A DNA stretch of 64,000 bases, from contig NZ_FRCH01000001.1 of assembly GCF_900142825.1 (NCBI RefSeq), positions 1,178,001 through 1,242,000 on the forward strand, written 5' to 3'. The notes beneath the pieces were generated by a model that saw only the letters and a list, made by a program, of their open reading frames with translations, did not search any database and was not told the DNA's origin. Of this stretch, positions 43,648 to 52,042 are shown piece by piece. Source of the stretch: Rhodanobacter sp. OK091 (lineage in GTDB: Bacteria; Pseudomonadota; Gammaproteobacteria; Xanthomonadales; Rhodanobacteraceae). Every line of letters starts with the position of its first letter. Position 1 is the first letter of the stretch. The position numbers were made by a program, and so were the translations under genes.

Positions 43648-44396
43648 GACTTGGTTCCTCCCGTGGCAGCAGGCGCACTCGCTGGTTTGGCTTCCGGCGC
43701 CCGTTTCGCGGCTGTATCGGCGGGCTTCGCGGGCGCGGCAGTCGTTGCCTTGGCGGCAGTACCGGACGTTGCCGGGACCGCTGTTGCGGGAGCTGCGCTG
43801 GAACCGGCCTCGGCTGGCTGCACCGGTTCCTTGCCGGCGTCGGCCTCATCCGCCTTGGGCCGGCTCAACGTGACATCCAAGCCGAAGGCATACGGCATGC
43901 GGGTGGCGTCATGGGTGTTTTCGGTCTTGCGCAGATCGGTATGACCCATCCACGGCGAGCTTTCGACATTGCGCATGTATTCGGCGACGCTGGCGTTGGA
44001 TTGCGCCACGCCATCAAGCGACATGGACTGGCCATTCTGCTTCAGCCCGTTCAAGCGCGCGCTGGAAGGAATCGTCTTCACCAGTTCGTCGAACAAGTGC
44101 ACCATCTGCGAACGGTCCGCCTGCAATTGCTCAATGATCTGCTTGCGTGCCAGCAGGTGCTCGCGCACCTTTTCCAGATCCTTGATCTTGGCGATGCGCA
44201 CGTCGAGTTGCTTGATCTCGGTCTGCAGATACGTGTTGCGCTCGTTCTGGTTGTCGATGCGCTGATCCATCCAGAAGATCCACAGCAGCAGCACGCCCAG
44301 CGCCACCACGAAGGCGGCGACCAGTTGCATGTAGAACTCGCGCTCGCGGAGCTTGCGTCGCTCGGCGCGCCACGGAAGTAGGTTGACGTGTGCCAT
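43644..44396 (-). CDS. pilN: Type IV pilus inner-membrane protein PilN
   Basis: 250 residues. Begins with the PilM-binding MAHVNLLPWRAERRK motif, followed by a membrane helix (about 23-43), a coiled coil and a ferredoxin-like domain. The last 65 residues are Ala/Pro/Lys-rich and longer than in most PilN. The ATG at 44396 overlaps the pilM stop as TGATG. Confidence 0.95.
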   Translation of the reverse strand: MAHVNLLPWRAERRKLREREFYMQLVAAFVVALGVLLLWIFWMDQRIDNQNERNTYLQTEIKQLDVRIAKIKDLEKVREHLLARKQIIEQLQADRSQMVHLFDELVKTIPSSARLNGLKQNGQSMSLDGVAQSNASVAEYMRNVESSPWMGHTDLRKTENTHDATRMPYAFGLDVTLSRPKADEADAGKEPVQPAEAGSSAAPATAVPATSGTAAKATTAAPAKPADTAAKRAPEAKPASAPAATGGTKS

Positions 44397-45454
44397 CAGT
44401 CGAAGCTCCTCAAGGCGAGGCCGACCGCGATCATCAGCGCGGGAGCGTCCTGCGCCAGCGACTGCGCCTGCACCCGTGGCGACAGCGACATGCGGGCCAG
44501 CGGATTGGCGACGACACACGGCACCCCGAGCTGCTCTTCCAGCATCGGGCCCAGTCCTTCGATCGAGGCGCAACCACCGGCCAGCACCACCTGATCGACC
44601 TTGCTGTATTCGCTACCGGCAAAGAAGAACTGCAACAGCCGGCTGATCTGCTGGATCAGCGATTCCTTGAACGGCTCCAGCGCCTCGGTCTCATAGGACT
44701 CGGGCAGGCCGCCCTTGCGCTTGGCGCGGCCCGCTTCCTCGTAGGAGAGCCCGAAGCGGCGCATGATTTCGTCGGTCAATTGCTTGCCGCCGAAAACCTG
44801 TTCGCGCGAATAGATGGTGCGCTGGTTGCGCAGCACCGACAGCGTGGTCATCGTGGCGCCGATATCGACCACCGCAACCAGCGCATCGCGGCCGACGTTG
44901 AGCTGGTCGGCCACCATCGCAAACGCGTTCTCCATCGCAAACGCCTCGACGTCGATCACGCTGGCGGTGATTCCGCCCAGATCCAGCGCCGCCACGCGCA
45001 TGTCGACGTTCTCGGTACGCGAGGCCGCCAGCAGCACGTTATTCATGTCGGGGTTGTCGCGCACCGGCCCGATCACCTCGTAATCGAGGCTGACTTCGTC
45101 GATCGGGTAGGGGATGTACTGGTTCGCCTCGACCTGGATCTGGCCTTCCAGATCGTCATCGGAAAGCTCGCCGGTCATCGGAATGATGCGGGTGATTACG
45201 GCGGAACCGGCCACCGCGGCCGCGCCGTGCCTGAGCTTGGAACCCGAACGCGCCAGCGCGCGACGAATCGCCTCGCCTACCGCCTCGACTTCCACGATGT
45301 TCTTTTCGACCACGGCATTGGGCGGCAGTGGCTCGACCGCGTAGTGCTCGACGCGATAGCGACCGCCCACTTGACTTAGCTGCAGCAGCTTGACGGCAGT
45401 CGAACTGATGTCGACACCAATCAGCGCCGGCTTCTTGGGTGTAAAGAGCCCCAC
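44396..45454 (-). CDS. pilM: Type IV pilus actin-like ATPase PilM
   Basis: 352 residues, actin/FtsA fold. Phosphate-1 motif IGVDISSTAVKLL, then VVDIGATMTTLSVL and VVLAGGCASIEGL; it binds the N-terminal peptide of PilN on the cytosolic face. GTG start at 45454 preceded by AAGGGGGA. A good sigma-70 promoter lies 60-90 bases upstream. First gene of the operon, divergent from mrcA. Confidence 0.96.
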   Translation of the reverse strand: MGLFTPKKPALIGVDISSTAVKLLQLSQVGGRYRVEHYAVEPLPPNAVVEKNIVEVEAVGEAIRRALARSGSKLRHGAAAVAGSAVITRIIPMTGELSDDDLEGQIQVEANQYIPYPIDEVSLDYEVIGPVRDNPDMNNVLLAASRTENVDMRVAALDLGGITASVIDVEAFAMENAFAMVADQLNVGRDALVAVVDIGATMTTLSVLRNQRTIYSREQVFGGKQLTDEIMRRFGLSYEEAGRAKRKGGLPESYETEALEPFKESLIQQISRLLQFFFAGSEYSKVDQVVLAGGCASIEGLGPMLEEQLGVPCVVANPLARMSLSPRVQAQSLAQDAPALMIAVGLALRSFD

Positions 45455-45513
45455 GGTGTTTCCCCCTTGCCGCTGACGCCCGTAGCCAGAATCCTGGCGG
45501 GGTGCGCAGTGGC

Positions 45514-45542
45514 ATTAAATCGAAAAATTAACGTAATGGCAA
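45514..45542 (-). promoter_or_regulatory. Sigma-70 promoter of pilMNOPQ
   Basis: On the minus strand TTGCCA (45542-45537), 17-base spacer, TTTAAT (45519-45514). Start of transcription would be near 45507, about 50 bases before the pilM GTG. Confidence 0.6.
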
Positions 45543-45662
45543 CGGTCTACAGAAACTTTCTCAAGTAATTGACGTGATGTCCAACACAATTGTGGAATCC
45601 CCTCAAGTGGCGCGACCCTTGCTTTAGCCAACCCTGCCGCATGTGCCGAATACTGCTACATC

Positions 45663-45668
45663 TATACT
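45663..45668 (+). promoter_or_regulatory. Possible -10 box of mrcA
   Basis: TATACT about 38 bases before the mrcA ATG is a good -10 hexamer, but no convincing -35 lies at 16-18 bases upstream. Confidence 0.35.
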
Positions 45669-45706
45669 CTGCCATGTTTTGACTCAGGTCTCGCTATCCC
45701 CACACC

Positions 45707-48229
45707 ATGCGAATTTTCAAGCGTTTGTTGCGCTGGGCATTGATCCTGGCCTTTTCCGGTTTGCTCCTGGCAGTTGTCGCAGTTGGTGTGGCGTACTGGC
45801 TGATAGCCCCCAGGCTCCCCTCGGTGGCGGACCTCAAGGACTACCACATGCAGGTGCCGCTGCGCGTCTTGAGCGCCGATGGCAAGCTGATCGCCAGTTT
45901 CGGCGAGACGCGACGCATTCCGGTGGCCATCGAAAATGTGCCCGATCGGCTCAAACATGCGGTGCTGTCGGCCGAAGACGCGGATTTCTACCACCATCCA
46001 GGCGTGGACTGGCACGGCATCGTCCGCGCCGGCTGGCACGTCATCGCGACGGGCGGCGACAAGGGGCCTGGCGGCTCGACGATTACCCAGCAGGTGGCGC
46101 GCAACATCTTCCTAAGCCCCGAAAAGCTCTACTCACGCAAACTCACCGAGATCTTCATCGCGCTTCGCATCGAGCATGAACTCAGCAAAGACCAGATCAT
46201 CGAGCTGTATCTCAACAAGATGTTCTTGGGCCACCGCTCGTATGGCGTGGCCGCCGCGGCGGAGTACTACTACGGCAAGACGCTGGACCAGCTGACCGTC
46301 GCCGAATGCGCCATGCTCGCCTCGACCTTCCAGCTGCCTTCGATGGTCAACCCGATCAACAACCCCAAGCGCGGGATCGCCCGCCGCAACTGGGTACTGG
46401 GCGAGATGCTGCGGCACAACTACATCACCAAGGCGATGTACGAGCAGGCCATTGCCGAGCCGAACCGTGCCTATCCGCACGAACAGCCGATCGAAGTGGA
46501 TGCGCCCTATCTGGCTGAGATGGTGCGGCGGCAGGTACTCGACCGGTTCGGCAACGACGCGCTCACCGAAGGCTATGTAGTCAAGACCACTCTGCAGAGC
46601 AAGAACCAGCAGATGGCTGTGGAAGCCTTGCGCGACGGGCTGATCATCTACGATCACCGGCACGGCTGGCGCGGACCGGAGGCCCATCAGGATCTGCCCG
46701 CGGATGCCGGCGCGGCGGAATACGACAGCCTGCTGTCCAGCTACACCAACGTTTCCGGTTTGCTGCCGGGACTTGTCACGACCAGCGATGCCAGACAGGC
46801 GACGATTTACCTGCCCAGCCACGAAAACGTGATCCTCGATCTGGCCGCGATGAGCTGGGCGCGCCCACATGTCGACGATGACCGCGTCGGCGCCGCGCCA
46901 ACCAGTGTCAGCAGCCTGCTCAAGCGCGGCGATATCATCCGGCTTGCGCGCGACGAGAAAGGCGAGTGGCAGCTTGCGCAGATTCCGGCCGCACAGGCGG
47001 CGTTGACTTCCATCAATCCGGAAGACGGTGCGATCCAGGCGCTGGTCGGCGGCTTCAACTTCGTGCGCAGCAAGTTCAACCGCGCCGTGATGGCGGCGCG
47101 CCAGCCCGGCTCGAGTTTCAAGCCGTACCTGTATTCGGCTGCTTTCGAGCGCGGTTTCACGCCTTCCTCGATCGTCAACGATGCGCCATTGGCATTGCCC
47201 GATCCGTCGAAGCCGAATGGCCTGTGGACCCCGTCCAACGACGACGACAAGTTCGCCGGGCCGATGCGACTGCGCGAGGCACTCGTGCAGTCGAAGAACT
47301 TGGTTTCGGTACGCCTGCTCGACGCGATCGGTGTGCGTTACGCGCGCGAGTACGCCACCCGCTTCGGCTTCTCGCTGGATGCGATCCCGGCCAACTTGTC
47401 GATGGCGCTGGGTACCGCGTCGGCGTCGCCGATGAGCATGGCCCGCGGCTACGCGGTGTTTGCCAATGGCGGCTACCTGGTCACGCCGTATTTCATCCAC
47501 GAGATCGACGACCGTAGCGGCAAACCGGTCTACGTGGCAAATCCCGCGCGCGCTTGCCGCAGCTGCCAGGAGCGTCTGCTTGACTCGCGCCCGCCCGGCC
47601 CGCCACCGGCCAACATGCTGTCGACCCCGGCCAACAACCTGGCCAGCGCCACCGCGCCCGCGGAATCCAGCAGCGTCGACGGCGTCGGCGAAGCCGTCTT
47701 GCCGGCCGACGTGCATGGCGAGAATGCGCATCCGCCGGTGCTCGCGCCGCTGGTGATCGATGCACGCAACGACTATCTGGTTACCTCGCTGATGAAGGAC
47801 GTGATCCTGCGTGGCACCGGCTTCGCCGCCAAGGCGCTGGGCCGCGACGATCTCGCGGGCAAGACCGGCTCTACCAACGATCATCGCGACGCCTGGTTCG
47901 TCGGCTTCAACGGCGACTTGTCGACGGCAGTCTGGGTCGGCTTCGACGACTACACCTCGCTGGGCCACGGCGAGTTCGGCGCCAAGGCGGCGCTTCCTAT
48001 CTGGATGGACTACACGGCCGCCGCCCTCAAGGATCTGCCGCCGAGCACGTTGCCGATGCCGCCGGGAATCAGTACGGTATTGATCAATCGCCAGAATGGA
48101 CTGCCTACCGCCGCCGGCGATCCGGACAGCATGAACGAAATATTCAAGGTGGAAGATGTCGATCGGCTGCGCAGTCAGGCCGCCCAGCAGAAGGAGCAGG
48201 ATCAGCAGCACGCCTACGACATCTTCTGA
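45707..48229 (+). CDS. mrcA: Penicillin-binding protein 1A
   Basis: Bifunctional peptidoglycan synthase of 840 residues. Membrane anchor (about 9-33), GT51 glycosyltransferase with catalytic Glu in SAEDADFYHHPGVD and the GGSTITQQVARNIFL and RKLTEIFIALRIE motifs, an OB-like insert, and a transpeptidase with SSFKP nucleophile motif, SKN and KTGS (LAGKTGSTND). A Pro/Ala/Ser-rich insert with two Cys lies shortly before the KTG motif. Divergent from pilM, an arrangement also known in Pseudomonas. Confidence 0.97.
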   Translation: MRIFKRLLRWALILAFSGLLLAVVAVGVAYWLIAPRLPSVADLKDYHMQVPLRVLSADGKLIASFGETRRIPVAIENVPDRLKHAVLSAEDADFYHHPGVDWHGIVRAGWHVIATGGDKGPGGSTITQQVARNIFLSPEKLYSRKLTEIFIALRIEHELSKDQIIELYLNKMFLGHRSYGVAAAAEYYYGKTLDQLTVAECAMLASTFQLPSMVNPINNPKRGIARRNWVLGEMLRHNYITKAMYEQAIAEPNRAYPHEQPIEVDAPYLAEMVRRQVLDRFGNDALTEGYVVKTTLQSKNQQMAVEALRDGLIIYDHRHGWRGPEAHQDLPADAGAAEYDSLLSSYTNVSGLLPGLVTTSDARQATIYLPSHENVILDLAAMSWARPHVDDDRVGAAPTSVSSLLKRGDIIRLARDEKGEWQLAQIPAAQAALTSINPEDGAIQALVGGFNFVRSKFNRAVMAARQPGSSFKPYLYSAAFERGFTPSSIVNDAPLALPDPSKPNGLWTPSNDDDKFAGPMRLREALVQSKNLVSVRLLDAIGVRYAREYATRFGFSLDAIPANLSMALGTASASPMSMARGYAVFANGGYLVTPYFIHEIDDRSGKPVYVANPARACRSCQERLLDSRPPGPPPANMLSTPANNLASATAPAESSSVDGVGEAVLPADVHGENAHPPVLAPLVIDARNDYLVTSLMKDVILRGTGFAAKALGRDDLAGKTGSTNDHRDAWFVGFNGDLSTAVWVGFDDYTSLGHGEFGAKAALPIWMDYTAAALKDLPPSTLPMPPGISTVLINRQNGLPTAAGDPDSMNEIFKVEDVDRLRSQAAQQKEQDQQHAYDIF

Positions 48230-48294
48230 CCAACGAGGCGGTCCGGGCACTGCGGACTTCACCCTCGCTGCCATCCACTGATGAGGAGCGCGCC

Positions 48295-48966
48295 ATGTCT
48301 CGAGGCGAACACCACCGCATCCACGCGCATGATCGCTTGCAACGCAATCGCGTACGCATCGCCCAGGAAGCCGCCCGCCTGATGAGCGAACACGGCATCC
48401 GCGATTTTCACCATGCCAAGTTGAAGGCAGCCGAACGACTGGGAATTCTCGAAACGCAGGCGTTGCCGCGCAATATGGAGATCGAGCAGGCGCTGCGCGA
48501 ACACCAGCGCCTGTTTCTCGCCGACAGCCAACCGCAGTTGTTGCGGCAACGGCGCGAGGCCGCCGTCGAGGCGATGCGCTTTCTCGCTGCGTTCGAGCCA
48601 CGCCTGGTCGGCGCCGTGCTGGAAGGCACCGCCGATGCGCACTCCGCGGTATGCCTGCATGTGTTCAGTGACGATCCCGACGCGGTCGCGCTGTACCTGC
48701 ACGATCACGGCGTACCGTTCGAAACGCAGAACCGCCGGCTGCGCAGCAGCCGGGATGATCAGCCCGAGTACCCGGTCCTGTTGTTTGCCGCCGACGAGCT
48801 GCCATTCGATCTCACCGTGCTGCCACGCGACGCGCTGCGCCAGGCGCCGCTCAATCGGACCGACGATCGGCCAATGCGCCGCGCCACGCTGGCTCAGGTG
48901 GAAATCCTGCTGGGCGAGAGCTCAGACGAAGACTTCGAGCAGCGACTGAGCGCCGCGCTGCGCTGA
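48295..48966 (+). CDS. Nucleotidyltransferase-like protein with degenerate active site (function unknown)
   Basis: 223 residues. An N-terminal basic helical region (RNRVRIAQEAARLMSEHGIRDFHHAKLKAAERLGI) could be helix-turn-helix-like. The core GAVLEGTADAHSAVCLHVFSDDPDAVALYLHDHGVPFE resembles the nucleotidyltransferase fold, with the glycine motif present (LEGTA) but the usual metal-binding aspartates replaced (AVCLHV); a later LPFDLTVLP gives a third-Asp-like residue. No membrane segment or signal. It follows mrcA by 65 bases in the same direction and may be coexpressed. Family not certainly recognised. Confidence 0.6.
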   Translation: MSRGEHHRIHAHDRLQRNRVRIAQEAARLMSEHGIRDFHHAKLKAAERLGILETQALPRNMEIEQALREHQRLFLADSQPQLLRQRREAAVEAMRFLAAFEPRLVGAVLEGTADAHSAVCLHVFSDDPDAVALYLHDHGVPFETQNRRLRSSRDDQPEYPVLLFAADELPFDLTVLPRDALRQAPLNRTDDRPMRRATLAQVEILLGESSDEDFEQRLSAALR

Positions 48967-49000
48967 ACCGGATCACCTCATCCCCACACATATGCAAACG

Positions 49001-49024
49001 CCCCGGTCGAAGCCGGGGAGTTTC
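49001..49024. terminator. Hairpin terminator between convergent genes (gltA side)
   Basis: CCCCGG (49001-49006) and CCGGGG (49013-49018) around TCGAAG, followed by AGTTTC on the plus strand and CGTTTGC on the minus strand. Probably ends both gltA and the upstream gene; the U-tracts are short. Confidence 0.6.
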
Positions 49025-49054
49025 GCTGTAGGACGCGTGTTGCCGGATCGCGGA

Positions 49055-50350
49055 TCAGCGCTTGGCTGTCGGTACGTAATCGCGCACATCGGCGCCGGTA
49101 TAGATCTGGCGCGGGCGACCGATCCGCGATCCGGGCGTTTCATGCTGTTCGATCCAGTGTGCGATCCAGCCTGAGGTCCGTGCGATCGCGAACATCACGG
49201 TGAACATCTCGGTCGGAATGCCAAGCGCCTTGTAGATGATGCCGGAATAGAAGTCGACGTTCGGGTACAGCTTGCGCTCGACGAAATAATCATCCTTCAG
49301 CGCCGCCTCTTCCAGCTTCATCGCCACGTCGAGCAACGGATCGTTGACACCCAGCTCGGCCAGCACCTTGTGGCACATCTCGCGGATGATCTTCGCGCGC
49401 GGATCGAAGTTCTTGTATACGCGATGGCCGAAGCCCATCAGGCGGAAGCTGTCGTTCTTGTCCTTGGCCCGCTTGACCGCGGTCTCGACTTTGTCCGGCG
49501 TACCGATTTCCTTGAGCTGCTTGAGCACAGCCTCGTTGGCGCCGCCATGCGCCGGCCCCCACAACGCGGTGATGCCTGCGGCGATCGACGCGTACGGATT
49601 GGCACCGGTCGAACCGACCAGACGCACGGTCGAGGTGGACGCGTTCTGCTCATGGTCGGCGTGCAGGATGAACAGCAGGTCCAGCGCCTTGGCGGCGACG
49701 GGGTTCATCTGCAGCGGCTCGCTCGGCACCTCGAACATCATGTGCAGAAAACGGTCGACGTACTCCAGGTTGTTGCGCGGATAGCGCATCGGCCAGCCGA
49801 TCGAATAACGGTAGCAGGCGGCGGCGATCGTCGGCATCTTGGCGATCAGGCGGATCGCGGCCAGCTTGCGGTCGGCCGGATCATCGACATTGAGGTCGTC
49901 GTGATAGAACGCCGACAACGAAGCCACCGCCGCGGCAAGCATCGCCATCGGATGCGCGTCGTGGTGGAAGCCATGGAAGAAGTTCTTCTGCGCCTCGTGC
50001 ATCATCGTGTGGTGCGTGATGTCGTGCTCGAAGCCCTCGAACTGCGCCTTGTTCGGCAGCTCGCCATTGAGCAACAGGTAGGACACCTCGAGGAAACTGG
50101 ACTGCTGCGCCAGCTGCTCGATCGGGTAGCCGCGATACAGCAGCACGCCCTCGTCGCCATCGATATAGGTGATCGCGCTCTTGGTGCTGGCGGTGCTGCC
50201 GTAACCGGGGTCGTAGGTGAAGTGACCGGTGTCCTTGTACAGCGTGCCGATGTCGATGCACGCCGGGCCGAGCGTGCCGCTGATCAGCGGCAGCTCGCTG
50301 CTGCGGTTGCTCGACTCATCCACCAGCTTGACAATCTTGGATTCGGACAC
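49055..50350 (-). CDS. gltA: Citrate synthase
   Basis: 431 residues, typical of the type II hexameric citrate synthase of Gram-negative bacteria. Catalytic stretches [47 protein letters not shown] and [16 protein letters not shown] supply the two His and the Asp-region residues. Condenses acetyl-CoA and oxaloacetate at the entry of the TCA cycle. A GGAGG site stands before the ATG. A weak -10-like GATAAT lies about 130 bases upstream. Monocistronic. Confidence 0.97.
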   Translation of the reverse strand: MSESKIVKLVDESSNRSSELPLISGTLGPACIDIGTLYKDTGHFTYDPGYGSTASTKSAITYIDGDEGVLLYRGYPIEQLAQQSSFLEVSYLLLNGELPNKAQFEGFEHDITHHTMMHEAQKNFFHGFHHDAHPMAMLAAAVASLSAFYHDDLNVDDPADRKLAAIRLIAKMPTIAAACYRYSIGWPMRYPRNNLEYVDRFLHMMFEVPSEPLQMNPVAAKALDLLFILHADHEQNASTSTVRLVGSTGANPYASIAAGITALWGPAHGGANEAVLKQLKEIGTPDKVETAVKRAKDKNDSFRLMGFGHRVYKNFDPRAKIIREMCHKVLAELGVNDPLLDVAMKLEEAALKDDYFVERKLYPNVDFYSGIIYKALGIPTEMFTVMFAIARTSGWIAHWIEQHETPGSRIGRPRQIYTGADVRDYVPTAKR

Positions 50351-50537
50351 GGAAACCTCCTTACATGTGGGTCGTCGCCGGCGGCAACCGCAATGACGGC
50401 GCCACCCAGCGAGGGAATGTCTGGCACCGCACTCGGGGAAAGATGCGATGCAACGGACGCCGTGGCGTCAGCTCACCGACCATTATCGCATAAGGCCCCA
50501 TCCACATTCGACGGCGAATGGTCGAACCCCAGGCACG

Positions 50538-50569
50538 AAAAAACACGGGGCAAGTCTGCACTTGCCCCG
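50538..50569 (-). terminator. Rho-independent terminator of rpmE2
   Basis: CGGGGCAAG (50546-50554) pairs with CTTGCCCCG (50561-50569) around TCTGCA; on the minus strand the hairpin is followed closely by UUUUUU (after GU). Confidence 0.85.
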
Positions 50570-50638
50570 CGCTTTGATTCGGTATCTTCGAGTCGGAATC
50601 CTGGTCGACCAGCGCGAAGCGCCGGCCGATGGCATCGC

Positions 50639-50893
50639 TTACTCTTTGACGATGCCCGCATAGCGGCGACGGAACTTGTCGACGCGGCCGCCGACATCCA
50701 GCGACTTCTGCTTGCCGGTGTAGAACGGGTGCGAATGGCTGGAGATATCCACCTTGATCAGCGGGTACTCATTGCCGTCTTCCCACTTGATGGTTTCCTT
50801 GCTGGACATGGTCGACTTGGTCAGGAACGAGAAGTCGGACGACAGGTCCTGGAACACCACCGGGTTGTAGTTCGGATGGATAGCAGGCTTCAT
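50639..50893 (-). CDS. rpmE2: Ribosomal protein bL31, type B (zinc-independent)
   Basis: 84 residues: [31 protein letters not shown]... with [25 protein letters not shown], the signature of the C-minus (type B) L31. No cysteine, so no zinc site. The ATG at 50893 starts the conserved sequence; longer frames upstream are not conserved-like. Followed by a strong terminator. In some bacteria this form is made only under zinc limitation; here no Zur box was recognised. Confidence 0.96.
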   Translation of the reverse strand: MKPAIHPNYNPVVFQDLSSDFSFLTKSTMSSKETIKWEDGNEYPLIKVDISSHSHPFYTGKQKSLDVGGRVDKFRRRYAGIVKE

Positions 50894-50926
50894 GACGGGC
50901 TCTAAAGCGGTGGTGAAAAGAGCGGT

Positions 50927-50932
50927 ATTGTA
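50927..50932 (-). promoter_or_regulatory. Possible -10 box of rpmE2
   Basis: TACAAT on the minus strand, 33-39 bases before the ATG. A weak TTGCGG lies 18 bases further upstream. Position fits a ribosomal protein promoter. Confidence 0.35.
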
Positions 50933-51010
50933 ACGAGAAATTGACCGCCGCCGCAAGCCTGCGCCCATTCAAACGCCGAACCGACGTACCGGCGCGAGCC
51001 CGCGCATCCC

Positions 51011-51946
51011 TCAGCCCTGCGCGCCCAGGGCCCGCCGCACCATGGCGGAAAAGCGGGCGTGATCCACTTCCAGCACGATATTCGCCTGCGCCGGGCGACC
51101 CAGCCGCGCGGCCCAGTCGACCACCGTGGCGCCGCGAGTCAGTCGACCATCCAGCTCCACCGCCACCGCACGCGTCTCCTGGCGGGTGACGATAGCCGGG
51201 TCGATCGCCACCGCCATCGCCAACGCATCGGCGGCGATCAGGCCGCGGCGGGCATGCGTCGCGTTGTACTGGCGCGCCGTGGCGACGATCCGTCCGAAGA
51301 AGTCCGCACGCCGGTCGCCGGCCGCCAGCCAGCCGTTGAATTCGGCATCGTCGAAGGCATGCCGCAAGGTGGCCTCCCAATCGACCAGGTCGAATGACGG
51401 GAACGCTTCGAACACCACGTGCGCCGCCTCCGGATCGAAGCCAACGTTGAACTCGGCCGGTACCTTGCCGGTGTTGCCATGACCGGTCACCGCACCACCC
51501 ATCACGACCAGCCGCGCGACGCGCTCGGGCAAGCTGGGATCCAGCCGCAGCGCCAGCGCCAGATTGGTCAACGGCGCCAGCGCCACCAGGGTCAGTTCGC
51601 CAGGACGCTCACGGGTCAGCCGCAGCAGTGCCAGCGCAGCCGACTCGGCCGACAGCGGAGCTCTCGGTTCGGGAAAACCGACATCGCCGAAACCATCCGT
51701 GCCATGCACGAACGCCGCGTCCTCGTCCGCCGCACGCACCAGCGGCGTGGCACACCCGGCGAACACCGGCGCGGTGCTGCCCAGCACATCGAGCAAGACG
51801 CGCGCGTTGCGCACAGTGTGGTCGAGTCCCACGTTGCCGGCGGCGATGCTCAAGCCGGCGATGTCGGCATGCGCATGCGCCATCAAGATCGCCAGTGCAT
51901 CGTCCACGCCGGGGTCGGTATCAATCAGGAGTTGCGGTTTGCTCAT
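51011..51946 (-). CDS. Inosine-uridine preferring nucleoside hydrolase family protein
   Basis: 311 residues. N-terminal calcium-binding cluster LLIDTDPGVDDALAI (DTDPGVDD at residues 9-16), then VALAPLTNLALAL, VVMGGAVTGHGN, AEFNVGFDPEAAHVV and a C-terminal ADALAMAVAIDP with a catalytic-region Asp. Cleaves the N-glycosidic bond of ribonucleosides in purine/pyrimidine salvage. Lies 96 bases after recG on the same strand; no transporter nearby. Confidence 0.94.
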   Translation of the reverse strand: MSKPQLLIDTDPGVDDALAILMAHAHADIAGLSIAAGNVGLDHTVRNARVLLDVLGSTAPVFAGCATPLVRAADEDAAFVHGTDGFGDVGFPEPRAPLSAESAALALLRLTRERPGELTLVALAPLTNLALALRLDPSLPERVARLVVMGGAVTGHGNTGKVPAEFNVGFDPEAAHVVFEAFPSFDLVDWEATLRHAFDDAEFNGWLAAGDRRADFFGRIVATARQYNATHARRGLIAADALAMAVAIDPAIVTRQETRAVAVELDGRLTRGATVVDWAARLGRPAQANIVLEVDHARFSAMVRRALGAQG

Positions 51947-52042
51947 TGAATAGAAGTCGGCGAATAGAAGTGGGCGTGGGATAGGGGTCGGCTTGATGCC
52001 ATGGACTAGCTTAGCGGAACGGACACGACAGATAGCCGCGCT

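Noticed and set aside
46133-48601. Long minus-strand open frame of about 822 codons
   Set aside because: Antisense to mrcA, whose catalytic motifs are complete on the plus strand.
49370-50905. Plus-strand frame of about 511 codons
   Set aside because: Antisense to gltA and rpmE2 and their terminators; no domain signal.
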